64,000 bases of DNA, taken from NCBI RefSeq assembly GCF_001678675.1, contig NZ_LZRN01000011.1, positions 58,928 to 122,927 on the forward strand, in the 5' to 3' direction. Shown here piece after piece: positions 47,495-55,819 of this stretch. Positions within the stretch are counted from its first letter, which is position 1. Each line of letters starts with the position of its first letter. The DNA is from Gelidibacter algens (GTDB lineage: Bacteria > Bacteroidota > Bacteroidia > Flavobacteriales > Flavobacteriaceae). A program made the position numbers and the translations under genes. A model generated the notes under the pieces. It did not search any database. It was not told where the DNA came from and was given only the letters and a program-made list of their open reading frames with translations.

Positions 47495-49972
47495 ATGGAA
47501 GATTACGACAACGACTATTCAGAACCAAGAGGGGTCACCTTTGATTTTAGGGGATTCTTATTTAAGGCTCTTAACCTTTGGAAGTTGGTGCTGTTGAGTA
47601 TTGGTATTGCATTGGTTATCGCCTATCTTATTAACGTAAGAAAACAAAATATTTACCGTTTGGATTCTCTGATTTCTATAGAGAGTGAGCAAAATCCTTT
47701 CTTTACGGCCAATACCAGTATTTCATTTAATTGGGGTGGTGTTTCAGGTAAAGTAGGAAAGATTATGACGTCCATCAAGACCAGAACTCATAATGAGTTG
47801 GTGGTCGATTCATTGCAATATTACATGCAATATCTTGAACAGGGGAAGTACCGAATGGAAGACATCTATAAGGAAGCACCTTTTGTTGTAAACCTTGATA
47901 AAACCAAAGGCCAAATTCTTGGACCGCCCGTAGGGATTAGGTTTATCAATGACAATCAGTTCGAGATTTTTATGGATTTTGCGGTTACCGTAGCTACTGT
48001 GCAACGCCCATCTGATAAAGAAACCTATCAAGAAAGAGTGCCTCAAGGAGTATTCAAACAAACGTATAATTTCGGACAGACCATCAGTCTGCCGTTTTTT
48101 AACGCTACCATAAGTCCCAGGCCCAATCACATCCCAGAGAAAAACGCTGAATATTTTGTAGGGTTTCTGAATTTTGATGGCGTCGTGAATGGTTTTCAAA
48201 ACGGTATTAAAATTGAGCCTTTTTCTAAAGAATCAGCATCAGTTTTGAAGTTGTCGTTAATAGGAAACAATAAATCCAAGATTGTAGATTACCTCAATGC
48301 CACAACTGCTATTTTGAGCAAAATGGAATTGGATCGGAAAAACCTTTACGCTACAAATACGATCAAATTTATTGACAGCAGCTTAAGTGCGGTAAATGAT
48401 AACTTGAAGGATGTGACAGATGAAATGAATACCTTCAGAAGACAGAACAAAGTTTTTGATGTTAGTGAAGAAATGCAGATTATTTCTGAAAAGTTAAAAG
48501 AATTGGATATCCAAAAAGAAACGGAGCAATCCAAACTTAATTACCTCAATGCGCTTGAAAATTATTTACGTACCAAAACAGATTATACCAAAATTGCCGC
48601 CCCAACATCAGCTGGGATTGAGGAGGTCAATATATTAGCTAGCGTTTCTAAAATTACAGCCTTGGCCATTGAGCGCCAAAATTTAGAATATACCACTAAG
48701 GAAGGCAGTATTTTATTTAAGGAAATTGATAGCCAATTGAATTCTGAAAAGAATGTGCTGTTGGAGACCATTGATGCAACACAAGGTACCATCAGACTGC
48801 AGCTCAATACGATGTCAAAAATCATTGGCAATTTGGAATCACAATTGAATGGGTTGCCAGAAGATCAACAACAATTTTTAAAGATTCAGCGTAAGATGAA
48901 TATCAGCCAGCAGGCCTATGATATTTACTTGTCCAAAAGAGGTGAGGCAGCCATTGTAAAGGCAGCAAATGTTTCTGACATCACGTCTATTGATGAAGCT
49001 AAGGATATTGGGGGAGGGCTTATAGGACCCAACAAGTCGCTCAATTACATGATGGCTTTAATGGTTGGTTTTTTTGCACCTATGTTTTTGATCTTCATAA
49101 TTTTCTTGTTGGACAGTACTATTCATGGTTCTGATGAGGTGGAGCGTTTATCTAACATTCCAATTCTCGGATTGATAGGGAAATACAATTATAAGAACAA
49201 TTTGGTTGTTTTTGAAAAGCCAAAATCTGCTGTTGCGGAATCCTTTAGATCCATCCGCTCCAGTTTACAATTTATTTATAAAAAACAAGGAAAGAAAGAG
49301 GGAAGAGGAAAAACCATTATGATCACGTCTTCTGTAAGTGGTGAAGGTAAAACCTTTTGTTCCGTTAATATGGCCACTGTATATGCCCTATCAGGAAAGA
49401 AAACCTTGTTATTGGGATTGGATTTGAGAAAGCCCAAAATTTTCGGTGATTTTGAAATCACCAATGATAGAGGTGTCGTCAATTATTTAATTGGTGAAAG
49501 TACATTTGATGAGATTAATTATCAATCGCTCATTGAAAATCTTGATGTCATTCCTTCAGGGCCCGTGCCTCCAAATCCGTCAGAGTTGTTGATGGGAGAC
49601 CGAATGAAGACACTCATGGAACATGTTCGCAGTACCTATGACATTATTGTTTTGGATACGCCGCCTCTTGGGTTGGTTACTGATGCTTTAGAGCTTACCC
49701 AATATGCTGACGCTACCTTGTTTATGGTGCGGTTGGATTATACCAAAAAGGGAATGTTGGCCCTAATCAATGCTAAATACAAGATGGGGGAAGTCAAGAA
49801 TATCAGTTTTGTACTCAATTTTTATAAACACAAAACCAACCATAATTACGGCTATGGCTATGGTTACGGTTATGGCTACGGGTATGGCGTTTATGGAAAT
49901 GCCTATCATGAAGGTAATGGCAAAAAATCGGTGTTGAAACGTTTCAAGAAATTTATAAAAAACAATACCTAA
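47495..49972 (+). CDS. Polysaccharide co-polymerase with tyrosine autokinase domain (Wzc-like)
   Basis: Controls chain length and export; a BY-kinase. The 825 aa protein has an inner-membrane helix (about 31-48), a periplasmic Wzz/coiled-coil region (about 50-510), the second helix (about 520-545, MMALMVGFFAPMFLIFIIF), and a cytoplasmic kinase with Walker A SGEGKTFC, Walker A' LLLGLDLRKP and Walker B DIIVLDTPP. The tail contains an uninterrupted Gly-Tyr alternation (about seven Tyr) followed by further Tyr, the autophosphorylation cluster. Its DNA is a 6 bp-period repeat (49846-49890). Confidence 0.94.
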   Translation: MEDYDNDYSEPRGVTFDFRGFLFKALNLWKLVLLSIGIALVIAYLINVRKQNIYRLDSLISIESEQNPFFTANTSISFNWGGVSGKVGKIMTSIKTRTHNELVVDSLQYYMQYLEQGKYRMEDIYKEAPFVVNLDKTKGQILGPPVGIRFINDNQFEIFMDFAVTVATVQRPSDKETYQERVPQGVFKQTYNFGQTISLPFFNATISPRPNHIPEKNAEYFVGFLNFDGVVNGFQNGIKIEPFSKESASVLKLSLIGNNKSKIVDYLNATTAILSKMELDRKNLYATNTIKFIDSSLSAVNDNLKDVTDEMNTFRRQNKVFDVSEEMQIISEKLKELDIQKETEQSKLNYLNALENYLRTKTDYTKIAAPTSAGIEEVNILASVSKITALAIERQNLEYTTKEGSILFKEIDSQLNSEKNVLLETIDATQGTIRLQLNTMSKIIGNLESQLNGLPEDQQQFLKIQRKMNISQQAYDIYLSKRGEAAIVKAANVSDITSIDEAKDIGGGLIGPNKSLNYMMALMVGFFAPMFLIFIIFLLDSTIHGSDEVERLSNIPILGLIGKYNYKNNLVVFEKPKSAVAESFRSIRSSLQFIYKKQGKKEGRGKTIMITSSVSGEGKTFCSVNMATVYALSGKKTLLLGLDLRKPKIFGDFEITNDRGVVNYLIGESTFDEINYQSLIENLDVIPSGPVPPNPSELLMGDRMKTLMEHVRSTYDIIVLDTPPLGLVTDALELTQYADATLFMVRLDYTKKGMLALINAKYKMGEVKNISFVLNFYKHKTNHNYGYGYGYGYGYGYGVYGNAYHEGNGKKSVLKRFKKFIKNNT
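49846..49890 (+). repeat. Hexanucleotide repeat GGCTAT-type encoding (Gly-Tyr)n
   Basis: Seven consecutive 6 bp units (GGCTAT, GGTTAC, GGTTAT, GGCTAC, GGGTAT variants) inside the kinase gene. Each change of one unit would add or remove one tyrosine without a frameshift. Confidence 0.85.
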
Positions 49973-49981
49973 GCACTCGCA

Positions 49982-50569
49982 TTGATCACTTCCCAACAAC
50001 TACTTGTAAAGCGTGTTTTTGATCTGTTGCTGGCGCTATTGTTGTTGCCCATTCTCATTATTCCTATTGTGCTTCTTGTTATAATGGCCAGTATCGACAC
50101 TCGAGACAATGGTGTGTTTTCTCAAGTTCGGATAGGTCAGTTTGGGAAGCCTTTTAAAATTTATAAAATTAGAACATTAAAGAAAGGTGTGCACCGCTTA
50201 GGTCATTTGGAGACTAGCGCGACCTCTCTTGGCAAGTTCTTGAGAAATTATAAATTGGATGAGCTCCCACAGCTTTTTAATGTTTTAAAGGGCGATATGA
50301 GTTTTGTTGGTCCAAGACCGGATCTTGCAGGATTTGCTGATGTACTTGAAGGAGAAGATCGGCTCATCTTAAAAGTCAAACCGGGCATTACTGGGCCTGC
50401 CACTTTAAAGTACAAAGATGAAGAGCTTATTCTGGCCAAACAGCTTAACCCTGAAACTTACAATAGAACGGTTATTTGGAAAGATAAGGTCGATATCAAT
50501 AAAAAATACGTAAAGAATTGGAGTTTTTCTTTAGATTTGATCTTTCTATTAAAATCACTAAAAAGCTAA
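49982..50569 (+). CDS. Initiating sugar-phosphate transferase (polyprenyl-phosphate HexNAc/hexose-1-P transferase)
   Basis: Loads the first sugar phosphate onto undecaprenyl phosphate at the inner membrane. The 195 aa short form (PglC/WcaJ catalytic domain) has one N-terminal hydrophobic hairpin (DLLLALLLLPILIIPIVLLV), then FSQVRIGQFGKPFKIYKIRT, DELPQLFNVLKGDMSFVGPRPDL and the PGITGPA segment. Start is a TTG codon at 49982, 9 bp after the kinase stop; K-R-V-F-D follows as in the family. The sugar added cannot be told from sequence. Confidence 0.93.
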   Translation: MITSQQLLVKRVFDLLLALLLLPILIIPIVLLVIMASIDTRDNGVFSQVRIGQFGKPFKIYKIRTLKKGVHRLGHLETSATSLGKFLRNYKLDELPQLFNVLKGDMSFVGPRPDLAGFADVLEGEDRLILKVKPGITGPATLKYKDEELILAKQLNPETYNRTVIWKDKVDINKKYVKNWSFSLDLIFLLKSLKS

Positions 50570-50570
50570 T

Positions 50571-51863
50571 ATGAATACCCAACCCAAAATTACCGTAATA
50601 GGTTTAGGATATGTAGGTTTGCCGCTCGCGGCAGAATTTGCAAAAAAGTTTCTTGTCGTCGGATTTGACATCAACCAGAAACGGATTGATGAGTTAAATC
50701 AAGGTATTGACAGAACACTGGAAGTTGATAATGAGGATCTCAAATCTATTTTGGTAAAGGATACATCGGTTAAAACCGGTTTGCTCGTCTCTAACAAATC
50801 TGCAGATATAGAAGATTCTGATTTTTATATTGTTACTGTGCCAACGCCAACAGATGCCCTCAATAAACCAATTTTCACTCCTTTGGTAAAAGCCAGTGAA
50901 ACCGTGGGTAAAATATTGAAAAAGGGTGCCGTTGTAATCTATGAATCTACTGTATATCCTGGAGTTACAGAAGATATTTGTGTACCCATTTTGGAGAAAG
51001 AATCGGGATTGACATTCAACGTTGATTTCTTTGCAGGATATTCGCCAGAACGGATCAATCCGGGAGATAAAACCCATACGGTTACTAAAATTTTGAAAGT
51101 TACTTCAGGTTCTACGCCAGAAATAGCTATAAAAGTTGACAACCTCTATAAAACTATCATTACGGCAGGAACCCATATGGCACCCACCATAAAAGTTGCC
51201 GAAGCTGCGAAAGTGATTGAAAATTCACAGCGCGATATCAATATTGCCTTTGTGAATGAACTCTCAAAAATATTCAGATTGCTTGACATTGATACCAAAG
51301 CCGTATTGGAAGCTGCAGGTACCAAATGGAACTTTATCAAAATGTCGCCAGGTTTGGTTGGCGGACATTGTATTGGCGTAGATCCTTATTATTTGGCCCA
51401 AAAAGCTATTGAATCAGGTTACAATCCTGAAATTATATTGGCAGGCCGTAAGATGAATGATAGTATGGGCAGCTATGTAGCTCAAGAGACTGTTAAAATG
51501 ATGATCAAAAAAGGAGCCACTATTAAAGGCGCAAAAGCATTGGTATTGGGGATTACCTTTAAAGAAAACTGTCCGGATATTCGGAATTCCAGAGTGATCG
51601 ATATCGTAAAAGAGTTTCAGAGTTATGATGTAGAGGTGGATGTTTTTGATCCGTGGGCTTCTACTGAGGAGGTGAAACATGAGTATGGTTTGGATTTAAT
51701 AGGATCAAAAAGTGATCTGGCATCAAATTATGATGCCATTGTATTGGCCGTATCGCACAATCAATTTTTAGAATTGGATTTCAAAGGATTAAAATCAGAT
51801 ATAGGCGTTATTTTTGACGTCAAGTCCTTATTGCCTAAAGAATCCGTAGACTCCAGATTATAA
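50571..51863 (+). CDS. UDP-HexNAc 6-dehydrogenase (TviB/WbpA-like nucleotide sugar dehydrogenase)
   Basis: Oxidises UDP-GlcNAc or UDP-GalNAc at C6 to the uronic acid. The 430 aa protein has the NAD-binding ITVIGLGYVGLPLAAEFA, YESTVYPGVTED, GYSPERINPGD, and the catalytic Cys in PGLVGGHCIGVDPYYL, with the C-terminal domain starting VLGITFKENCPDIRNS. The sequence pattern is that of the TviB/WbpA/CapL group. It overlaps the epimerase gene by one base. Together they would supply UDP-GalNAcA (or related) for the polymer. Confidence 0.93.
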   Translation: MNTQPKITVIGLGYVGLPLAAEFAKKFLVVGFDINQKRIDELNQGIDRTLEVDNEDLKSILVKDTSVKTGLLVSNKSADIEDSDFYIVTVPTPTDALNKPIFTPLVKASETVGKILKKGAVVIYESTVYPGVTEDICVPILEKESGLTFNVDFFAGYSPERINPGDKTHTVTKILKVTSGSTPEIAIKVDNLYKTIITAGTHMAPTIKVAEAAKVIENSQRDINIAFVNELSKIFRLLDIDTKAVLEAAGTKWNFIKMSPGLVGGHCIGVDPYYLAQKAIESGYNPEIILAGRKMNDSMGSYVAQETVKMMIKKGATIKGAKALVLGITFKENCPDIRNSRVIDIVKEFQSYDVEVDVFDPWASTEEVKHEYGLDLIGSKSDLASNYDAIVLAVSHNQFLELDFKGLKSDIGVIFDVKSLLPKESVDSRL

Positions 51864-52861
51864 TGTACACACACGCCCATCATACCGAAGATTTATCAAG
51901 ATACAGCTTTCTAATTACAGGAGGGGCAGGATTTATTGGCTCCAATTTGGTGCAGTACCTCTTGCAACATGGTGCCAAAAAAGTGCGTGTATTGGATGAC
52001 TTTTCAAATGGCTATCGTGAAAATATTGCTGAGTTTATGGCACATCCTGCTTTTGAACTGATGGAAGGCGATATTAGGGATGTGGACACCTGCCATAGGG
52101 CAGTTAAGGATATAGACTATGTGTCGCACCAAGCAGCATTGGGGTCTGTACCGCGCTCTATCAATGACCCTGCAACTACAAACGCCGTCAATATTTCAGG
52201 CTTTTTGAATATGATGATTGCTTTAAAAGATAATTCTACGGTTAAACGCATGGTGTATGCGGCCTCAAGTTCTACTTATGGTGATAGCAAGTCGTTGCCA
52301 AAAAAGGAGGATACCATAGGGAAACCGTTATCGCCTTACGCCGTTACTAAATATGTGAATGAGCTTTATGCCGATGTATTTGGAAAAACCTACGGCACTG
52401 ATGTGATTGGGTTGCGTTACTTTAACGTCTTTGGGCCTAAACAAAGTCCGAACGGTGCTTATGCGGCAGTTATTCCTGTGTTTATGCAGGCCTTAAAAGA
52501 TGACAAGTCGCCTAAAATAAATGGCGATGGCGGACAAACCAGAGATTTTACATTTATTGATAATGTGGTTCAGGCCAATGTAAAAGGCTTTTTTGCCTCA
52601 AAAGATGCCGGCAATCAGGTGTATAATGTGGCTTGTGGTGAGCGTATTGATATCAATTATTTATGGGACTCCTTAAAATCAGCCGCCGATTCTCAGTTGG
52701 AAGCTGAATACGGGCCAGACCGTCAGGGTGATGTGCGCGATTCTTTAGCCGATATTTCTAAAGCTAAGAACTTATTGGGTTACAAACCCCGATATACGGT
52801 TAGAGAAGGGCTCAAAATCACTTGGGATTGGTTCGAGAGATCTACGCTTTCGCAGGGGTAG
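51863..52861 (+). CDS. UDP-N-acetylhexosamine (or uronate) 4-epimerase, TviC/WbpP-like
   Basis: Extended SDR enzyme interconverting the C4 stereochemistry. The 332 aa protein has GGAGFIGSNLVQYLL, the catalytic Ser/Tyr-x3-Lys set (AASSSTYGDS and SPYAVTKY), and VPRSINDP and RYFNVFGPKQSPNGAYAAVIP, which match the TviC/WbpP branch rather than GalE. Its ATG overlaps the stop of the dehydrogenase gene. It is the last gene before the repeat island. Confidence 0.92.
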   Translation: MYTHAHHTEDLSRYSFLITGGAGFIGSNLVQYLLQHGAKKVRVLDDFSNGYRENIAEFMAHPAFELMEGDIRDVDTCHRAVKDIDYVSHQAALGSVPRSINDPATTNAVNISGFLNMMIALKDNSTVKRMVYAASSSTYGDSKSLPKKEDTIGKPLSPYAVTKYVNELYADVFGKTYGTDVIGLRYFNVFGPKQSPNGAYAAVIPVFMQALKDDKSPKINGDGGQTRDFTFIDNVVQANVKGFFASKDAGNQVYNVACGERIDINYLWDSLKSAADSQLEAEYGPDRQGDVRDSLADISKAKNLLGYKPRYTVREGLKITWDWFERSTLSQG

Positions 52862-52919
52862 ATTTGGGGATGGGTTTAGGGAATATTAACTCAAACTCTC
52901 CGTCCGCACTTAAGGTTTG

Positions 52920-53094
52920 AACTCCCCGTCCAGACTATTTGCCAGCTCGCCAGTTCGCCTCTTCGCTAAAATAGTTCACTCAACTATTTTCTAACGCTCG
53001 GTCGCCTCTTTAGAAAAAAAAGAGGGGAGCTTGATTGTTAGGGTTTATTGGGGTTTGGGCTTTAATTAATTGACTTTTTTCTTGTTTACTTTAA
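52920..53094. repeat. Island repeat A, copy 1
   Basis: Repeat A begins AACTCCCCGTCC and carries a palindrome around AAAATAGTTCACT, a CCTCTTT/AAAGAGG hairpin, and a tail GGGTTTATTGGGG ... CTTGTTTACTTT. This copy is full length with several differences (CAGACTATTTGCC for CAAACTAGTTGCC). A further partial left end (AACTCTCCGTCC) lies just before it at about 52894. Confidence 0.9.
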
Positions 53095-53387
53095 AACTCC
53101 CCGTCCAAACTAGTTGCCAGCGCGCCAGCTCGCCCCTTCGCTAAAATAGTTCACTGAACTATTTTTTAACGCTCGGTCGCCTCTTTGAAAAAAAAGAGGG
53201 GAGCTGGATTGTTAGTGTTTATTAGGACTTGGCGTTGATTAATAGTCTATGTGTATTTTTCATGCTAAAATTTTATTTTTTTTTGCAGGTAACGTCCAGA
53301 TTATAATTAATTCTAACCAAACTGCTCCTCCCTTTATTTTCAAAGGGAGGTGGCCGAACCGACGTTAGGAGGTTTGGACGGAGGGTT
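53095..53387. mobile_element. Island unit 1: repeat A plus repeat B with inverted ends (293 bp)
   Basis: Left end AACTCCCCGTCCAAAC (53095-53110); right end GTTTGGACGGAGGGTT (53372-53387), whose complement AACCCTCCGTCCAAAC matches the left end at 14 of 16 positions. The inside holds the repeat A palindromes and, from 53261, repeat B with the hairpin CCTCCCTTT / AAAGGGAGG. It is followed 80 bp later by the end of the DUF559 gene. No transposase reading frame is inside it. Confidence 0.75.
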
Positions 53388-53466
53388 CCGCACTTCTCGT
53401 TATTTCCAAGGTTAAGTGGCTATACCGATATTAGCATGTTTAGACGAAGGGTTCCGATTTGCCCTG

Positions 53467-53838
53467 TCATATTCCAGTATTAAAACATTCCCTAATTTCT
53501 TGTAAAACCGACGGCAGATAATCAAAAACCATTTTGTTTTCAAACCGAATAACTTTATAACCTAAGCTCTCTAGATAGACAGTTCGTTTTTTGTCATATT
53601 CTTGAGCTTTCGGGGTGTTATGAATCTCTCCATCCAATTCAATGACTAATTTTTCAGAAGCACAATAAAAATCAACGATATAAAAGCCAATGCTGTGCTG
53701 CCTGGTAAACCGTTTGCTGTCCAGTTGTCTTGATTTCAACTGTGTCCATAGAAAGGCTTCTGCGGGAGTTAGCCTTTTACGCAGGGCTGTCCTGTAATCT
53801 TTTAATTCTTTTTTGGTATGGATTTGCTGTTTGGACAT
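53467..53838 (-). CDS. DUF559 endonuclease-like protein (Vsr/PD-(D/E)xK fold)
   Basis: The 123 aa protein has the DUF559 pattern LRKRLTPAEAFLWTQLKSR, then IGFYIVDFYCASEKLVIELDGEIH, with candidate metal ligands Asp56, Glu67 and Asp69, and GYKVIRFEN near the end. The family is related to very-short-patch-repair nucleases; cellular role is not established. It is the only minus-strand gene in the polysaccharide cluster and is bracketed by repeat A/B units. A decayed copy of its last codons lies at about 54648-54675 after the second unit, so nuclease and repeats appear to have been duplicated together. Confidence 0.9.
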   Translation of the reverse strand: MSKQQIHTKKELKDYRTALRKRLTPAEAFLWTQLKSRQLDSKRFTRQHSIGFYIVDFYCASEKLVIELDGEIHNTPKAQEYDKKRTVYLESLGYKVIRFENKMVFDYLPSVLQEIRECFNTGI

Positions 53839-53878
53839 GTATGAAATTTACGGAATTTATTTGAGAACTCCTCTTTTG

Positions 53879-54266
53879 AACACCCCGTCCAAACTAGTTG
53901 CCAGCGCGCCAGCTCGCCCCTTCGCTAAAATAGTTCACTGAACTATTTTTTAACGCTCGGTCGCCTCTTTAAAAAAAGAGGGGAGCTGGATTGTTAGGGT
54001 TTATTGGGGTTTGGGCTTTAATTAATTGACTTTTTTCTTGTTTACTTTGGAAAACTCCCCGTCCAAACTGCGTTTGTCCACCCCTCTTTAAAAAAAAGAG
54101 GGGAGCTGGATTGTTAGGGTTTATTGGGGTTTGGGCTTTAATTAATTGACTTTTTTCTAGTGTTAGGGTTTATTGGGGTTTTGGCTTTAATTAATTGGCC
54201 TTTTTCTTGTTTATTTTAAAACTCCCCGTCCAAACTGCGTTTGTATACCTCTCATTTTTGTTTGTA
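53879..54266. repeat. Island repeat A, copies 3 to 5 (full, internally deleted and partial)
   Basis: 53879-54051 is a full copy. 54053-54159 lacks the middle (TAGTTGCC to CGGTCG) but keeps the end, AAAGAGGGG hairpin and tail. 54160-54219 is a tail only. 54220-54266 is a left end only, with a different continuation. The deletions fall between the short words of the repeat, as expected from recombination between copies. Confidence 0.9.
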
Positions 54267-54561
54267 AACTCCCCGTCCAAACTAGTTGCCAGCGCGCCAG
54301 CTCGCCCCTTCGCTAAAATAGTTCACTGAACTATTTTTTAACGCTCGGTCGCCTCTTTTAAAAAAAAGAGGGGAGCTGGATTGTTAAGGTTTATTGGGGT
54401 TTAGGCTTTGGTTAAGAACCTATGTTTATGATTCATGCTAAAGGCCTTCTTTTTTTTTGAAGGTAACGTTCAGTTTATTATTAATTCTAACCAAACTGCT
54501 CCTCCCTTTATTTTCAAAGGGAGGTGGCCGAACCGACGTTAGGAGGTTTGGACGGAGGGTT
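54267..54561. mobile_element. Island unit 2: repeat A plus repeat B with inverted ends (295 bp)
   Basis: Left end AACTCCCCGTCCAAAC at 54267-54282 and right end GTTTGGACGGAGGGTT at 54546-54561, the same pair as unit 1. Repeat B starts at 54434 and is nearly identical to the copy at 53261-53406 in its central ~110 bp, while the A-B junctions are more diverged. Length agrees with unit 1 to within 2 bp. Confidence 0.75.
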
Positions 54562-54609
54562 CCATACTTCTCGTTATTTCACCATAGAGGTGACTCAGCC
54601 GACGTAGTG

Positions 54610-54690
54610 GGAGAGTTTAGACGCAGAGTTCCGGTTTGCTTTGTTATTTACTTCAATATTGAACTACTCCCTCAGGTTATTAATTTTAAG
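54610..54690 (-). pseudogene. Remnant of a second DUF559 gene 3' end
   Basis: On the minus strand at about 54675-54650 the sequence reads L-R-E-stop-F-N-I-E, against I-R-E-C-F-N-T-G-I at the end of the intact DUF559 gene. It sits ~87 bp after the right end of unit 2, the same arrangement as the intact gene (80 bp after unit 1). The intervening GTTTAGACGCAGAGTT also corresponds to GTTTAGACGAAGGGTT near 53438. Confidence 0.65.
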
Positions 54691-54834
54691 ATTATTAAAC
54701 GTGTAGTTCTGTCTATTTTTTTATATTCGTTTTACATTTCAGGTTGAATGGTAGTAAAGACCTCCTGAATATTTTTAAAGTGAAGGGTATCATCCATTTA
54801 AAAGATGGCCTTTCTTTACTATTTAAAAGATCCT

Positions 54835-55767
54835 ATGACCAATTTTTTAATTACAGGTGGTGCCGGCAATATTGGAAGTGCTTTGGCTGCTAAATTGGCG
54901 GAAACCCAAGACTACCAAATCCTAATTGTCGATAATTTATCTACGGGACATCTCTCCAAAATTCCGAAACAACCAAACATAAAATTCATCAATGCTGATG
55001 TTAATGTCTACAATGATATGATGCCTGTTTTTGGACGTTTTGATTTTGATTACGTATTCCATTTTGCGGCCGTGGTTGGCGTGACGCGCACCTTAGAGCA
55101 TCCTGTGGCTGTTTTGAATGATATTGAAGGGATAAAGAATGTGTTATCACTTTCAAAAAACTCGGGGGTCAAGCGGGTCTTTTACTCCAGTTCTTCGGAA
55201 GTGTATGGCGAGCCTTTTGAAATCCCCCAAAACGAAAACACCACCCCTCTAAATTCGCGGTTGCCTTATGCCATTGTCAAGAATGTGGGGGAGGCTTTTT
55301 TTAGATCCTATCAAAAAGAATATGGTTTGGACTATACTATTTTTCGGTTTTTTAATACCTATGGGCCACATCAGAGTGGAGACTTTGTGATTCCTAAATT
55401 TTTAAAGGCTGCTTTGGCAGATCAGCCCATACATATTCATGGCGATGGACTACAGACCCGATCGTTTTGTTATATAGAAGATACGGTTGACACGTGCCTC
55501 AAAACATTGCAAGACGCCTATAGAAACACGGTTTTAAATGTGGGTAATGACCTAGAGATGACTGTTCTGGAACTGGCGGAACGCATTATCGCAGTTACCG
55601 GCTCCACTTCTAAAATTATTCACTTGCCGGCTTTAGTGGAAGGCGATATGCGCCGCCGCTGCCCCGATGTCACCAAAATGAAAGCTATTTTACAACGGGA
55701 GCTTACTTGTTTAGACGCCGGCTTGCAGCACATGATCAAATTTTACAAGTCCCCTTCAAAATGTTAG
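54835..55767 (+). CDS. NAD-dependent epimerase/dehydratase (extended SDR)
   Basis: Nucleotide-sugar modifying enzyme. Start taken at 54835, where TNFLITGGAGNIGSALAAKL puts the Rossmann motif at residue 6 as usual; an in-frame ATG at 54805 would add ten residues. The ~310 aa protein has the catalytic SSSEVYGEP and LPYAIVKN (Tyr-x3-Lys) and FRFFNTYGPHQSGDFVIPKF. It resembles UDP-glucose/dTDP-glucose epimerase-dehydratases; the exact product is unknown. It restarts the cluster after the repeat island. Confidence 0.9.
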   Translation: MTNFLITGGAGNIGSALAAKLAETQDYQILIVDNLSTGHLSKIPKQPNIKFINADVNVYNDMMPVFGRFDFDYVFHFAAVVGVTRTLEHPVAVLNDIEGIKNVLSLSKNSGVKRVFYSSSSEVYGEPFEIPQNENTTPLNSRLPYAIVKNVGEAFFRSYQKEYGLDYTIFRFFNTYGPHQSGDFVIPKFLKAALADQPIHIHGDGLQTRSFCYIEDTVDTCLKTLQDAYRNTVLNVGNDLEMTVLELAERIIAVTGSTSKIIHLPALVEGDMRRRCPDVTKMKAILQRELTCLDAGLQHMIKFYKSPSKC

Positions 55768-55819
55768 GGCTAACCGCATAATTTCTTTTATCTTAGCGCC
55801 GTAAAAATGCCTGCTTTTT

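Noticed and set aside
54457..54747. 96-codon frame downstream of repeat A copy 6
   Set aside because: It reads through repeat B and the DUF559 remnant; no domain and no homologous frame in the other copy.
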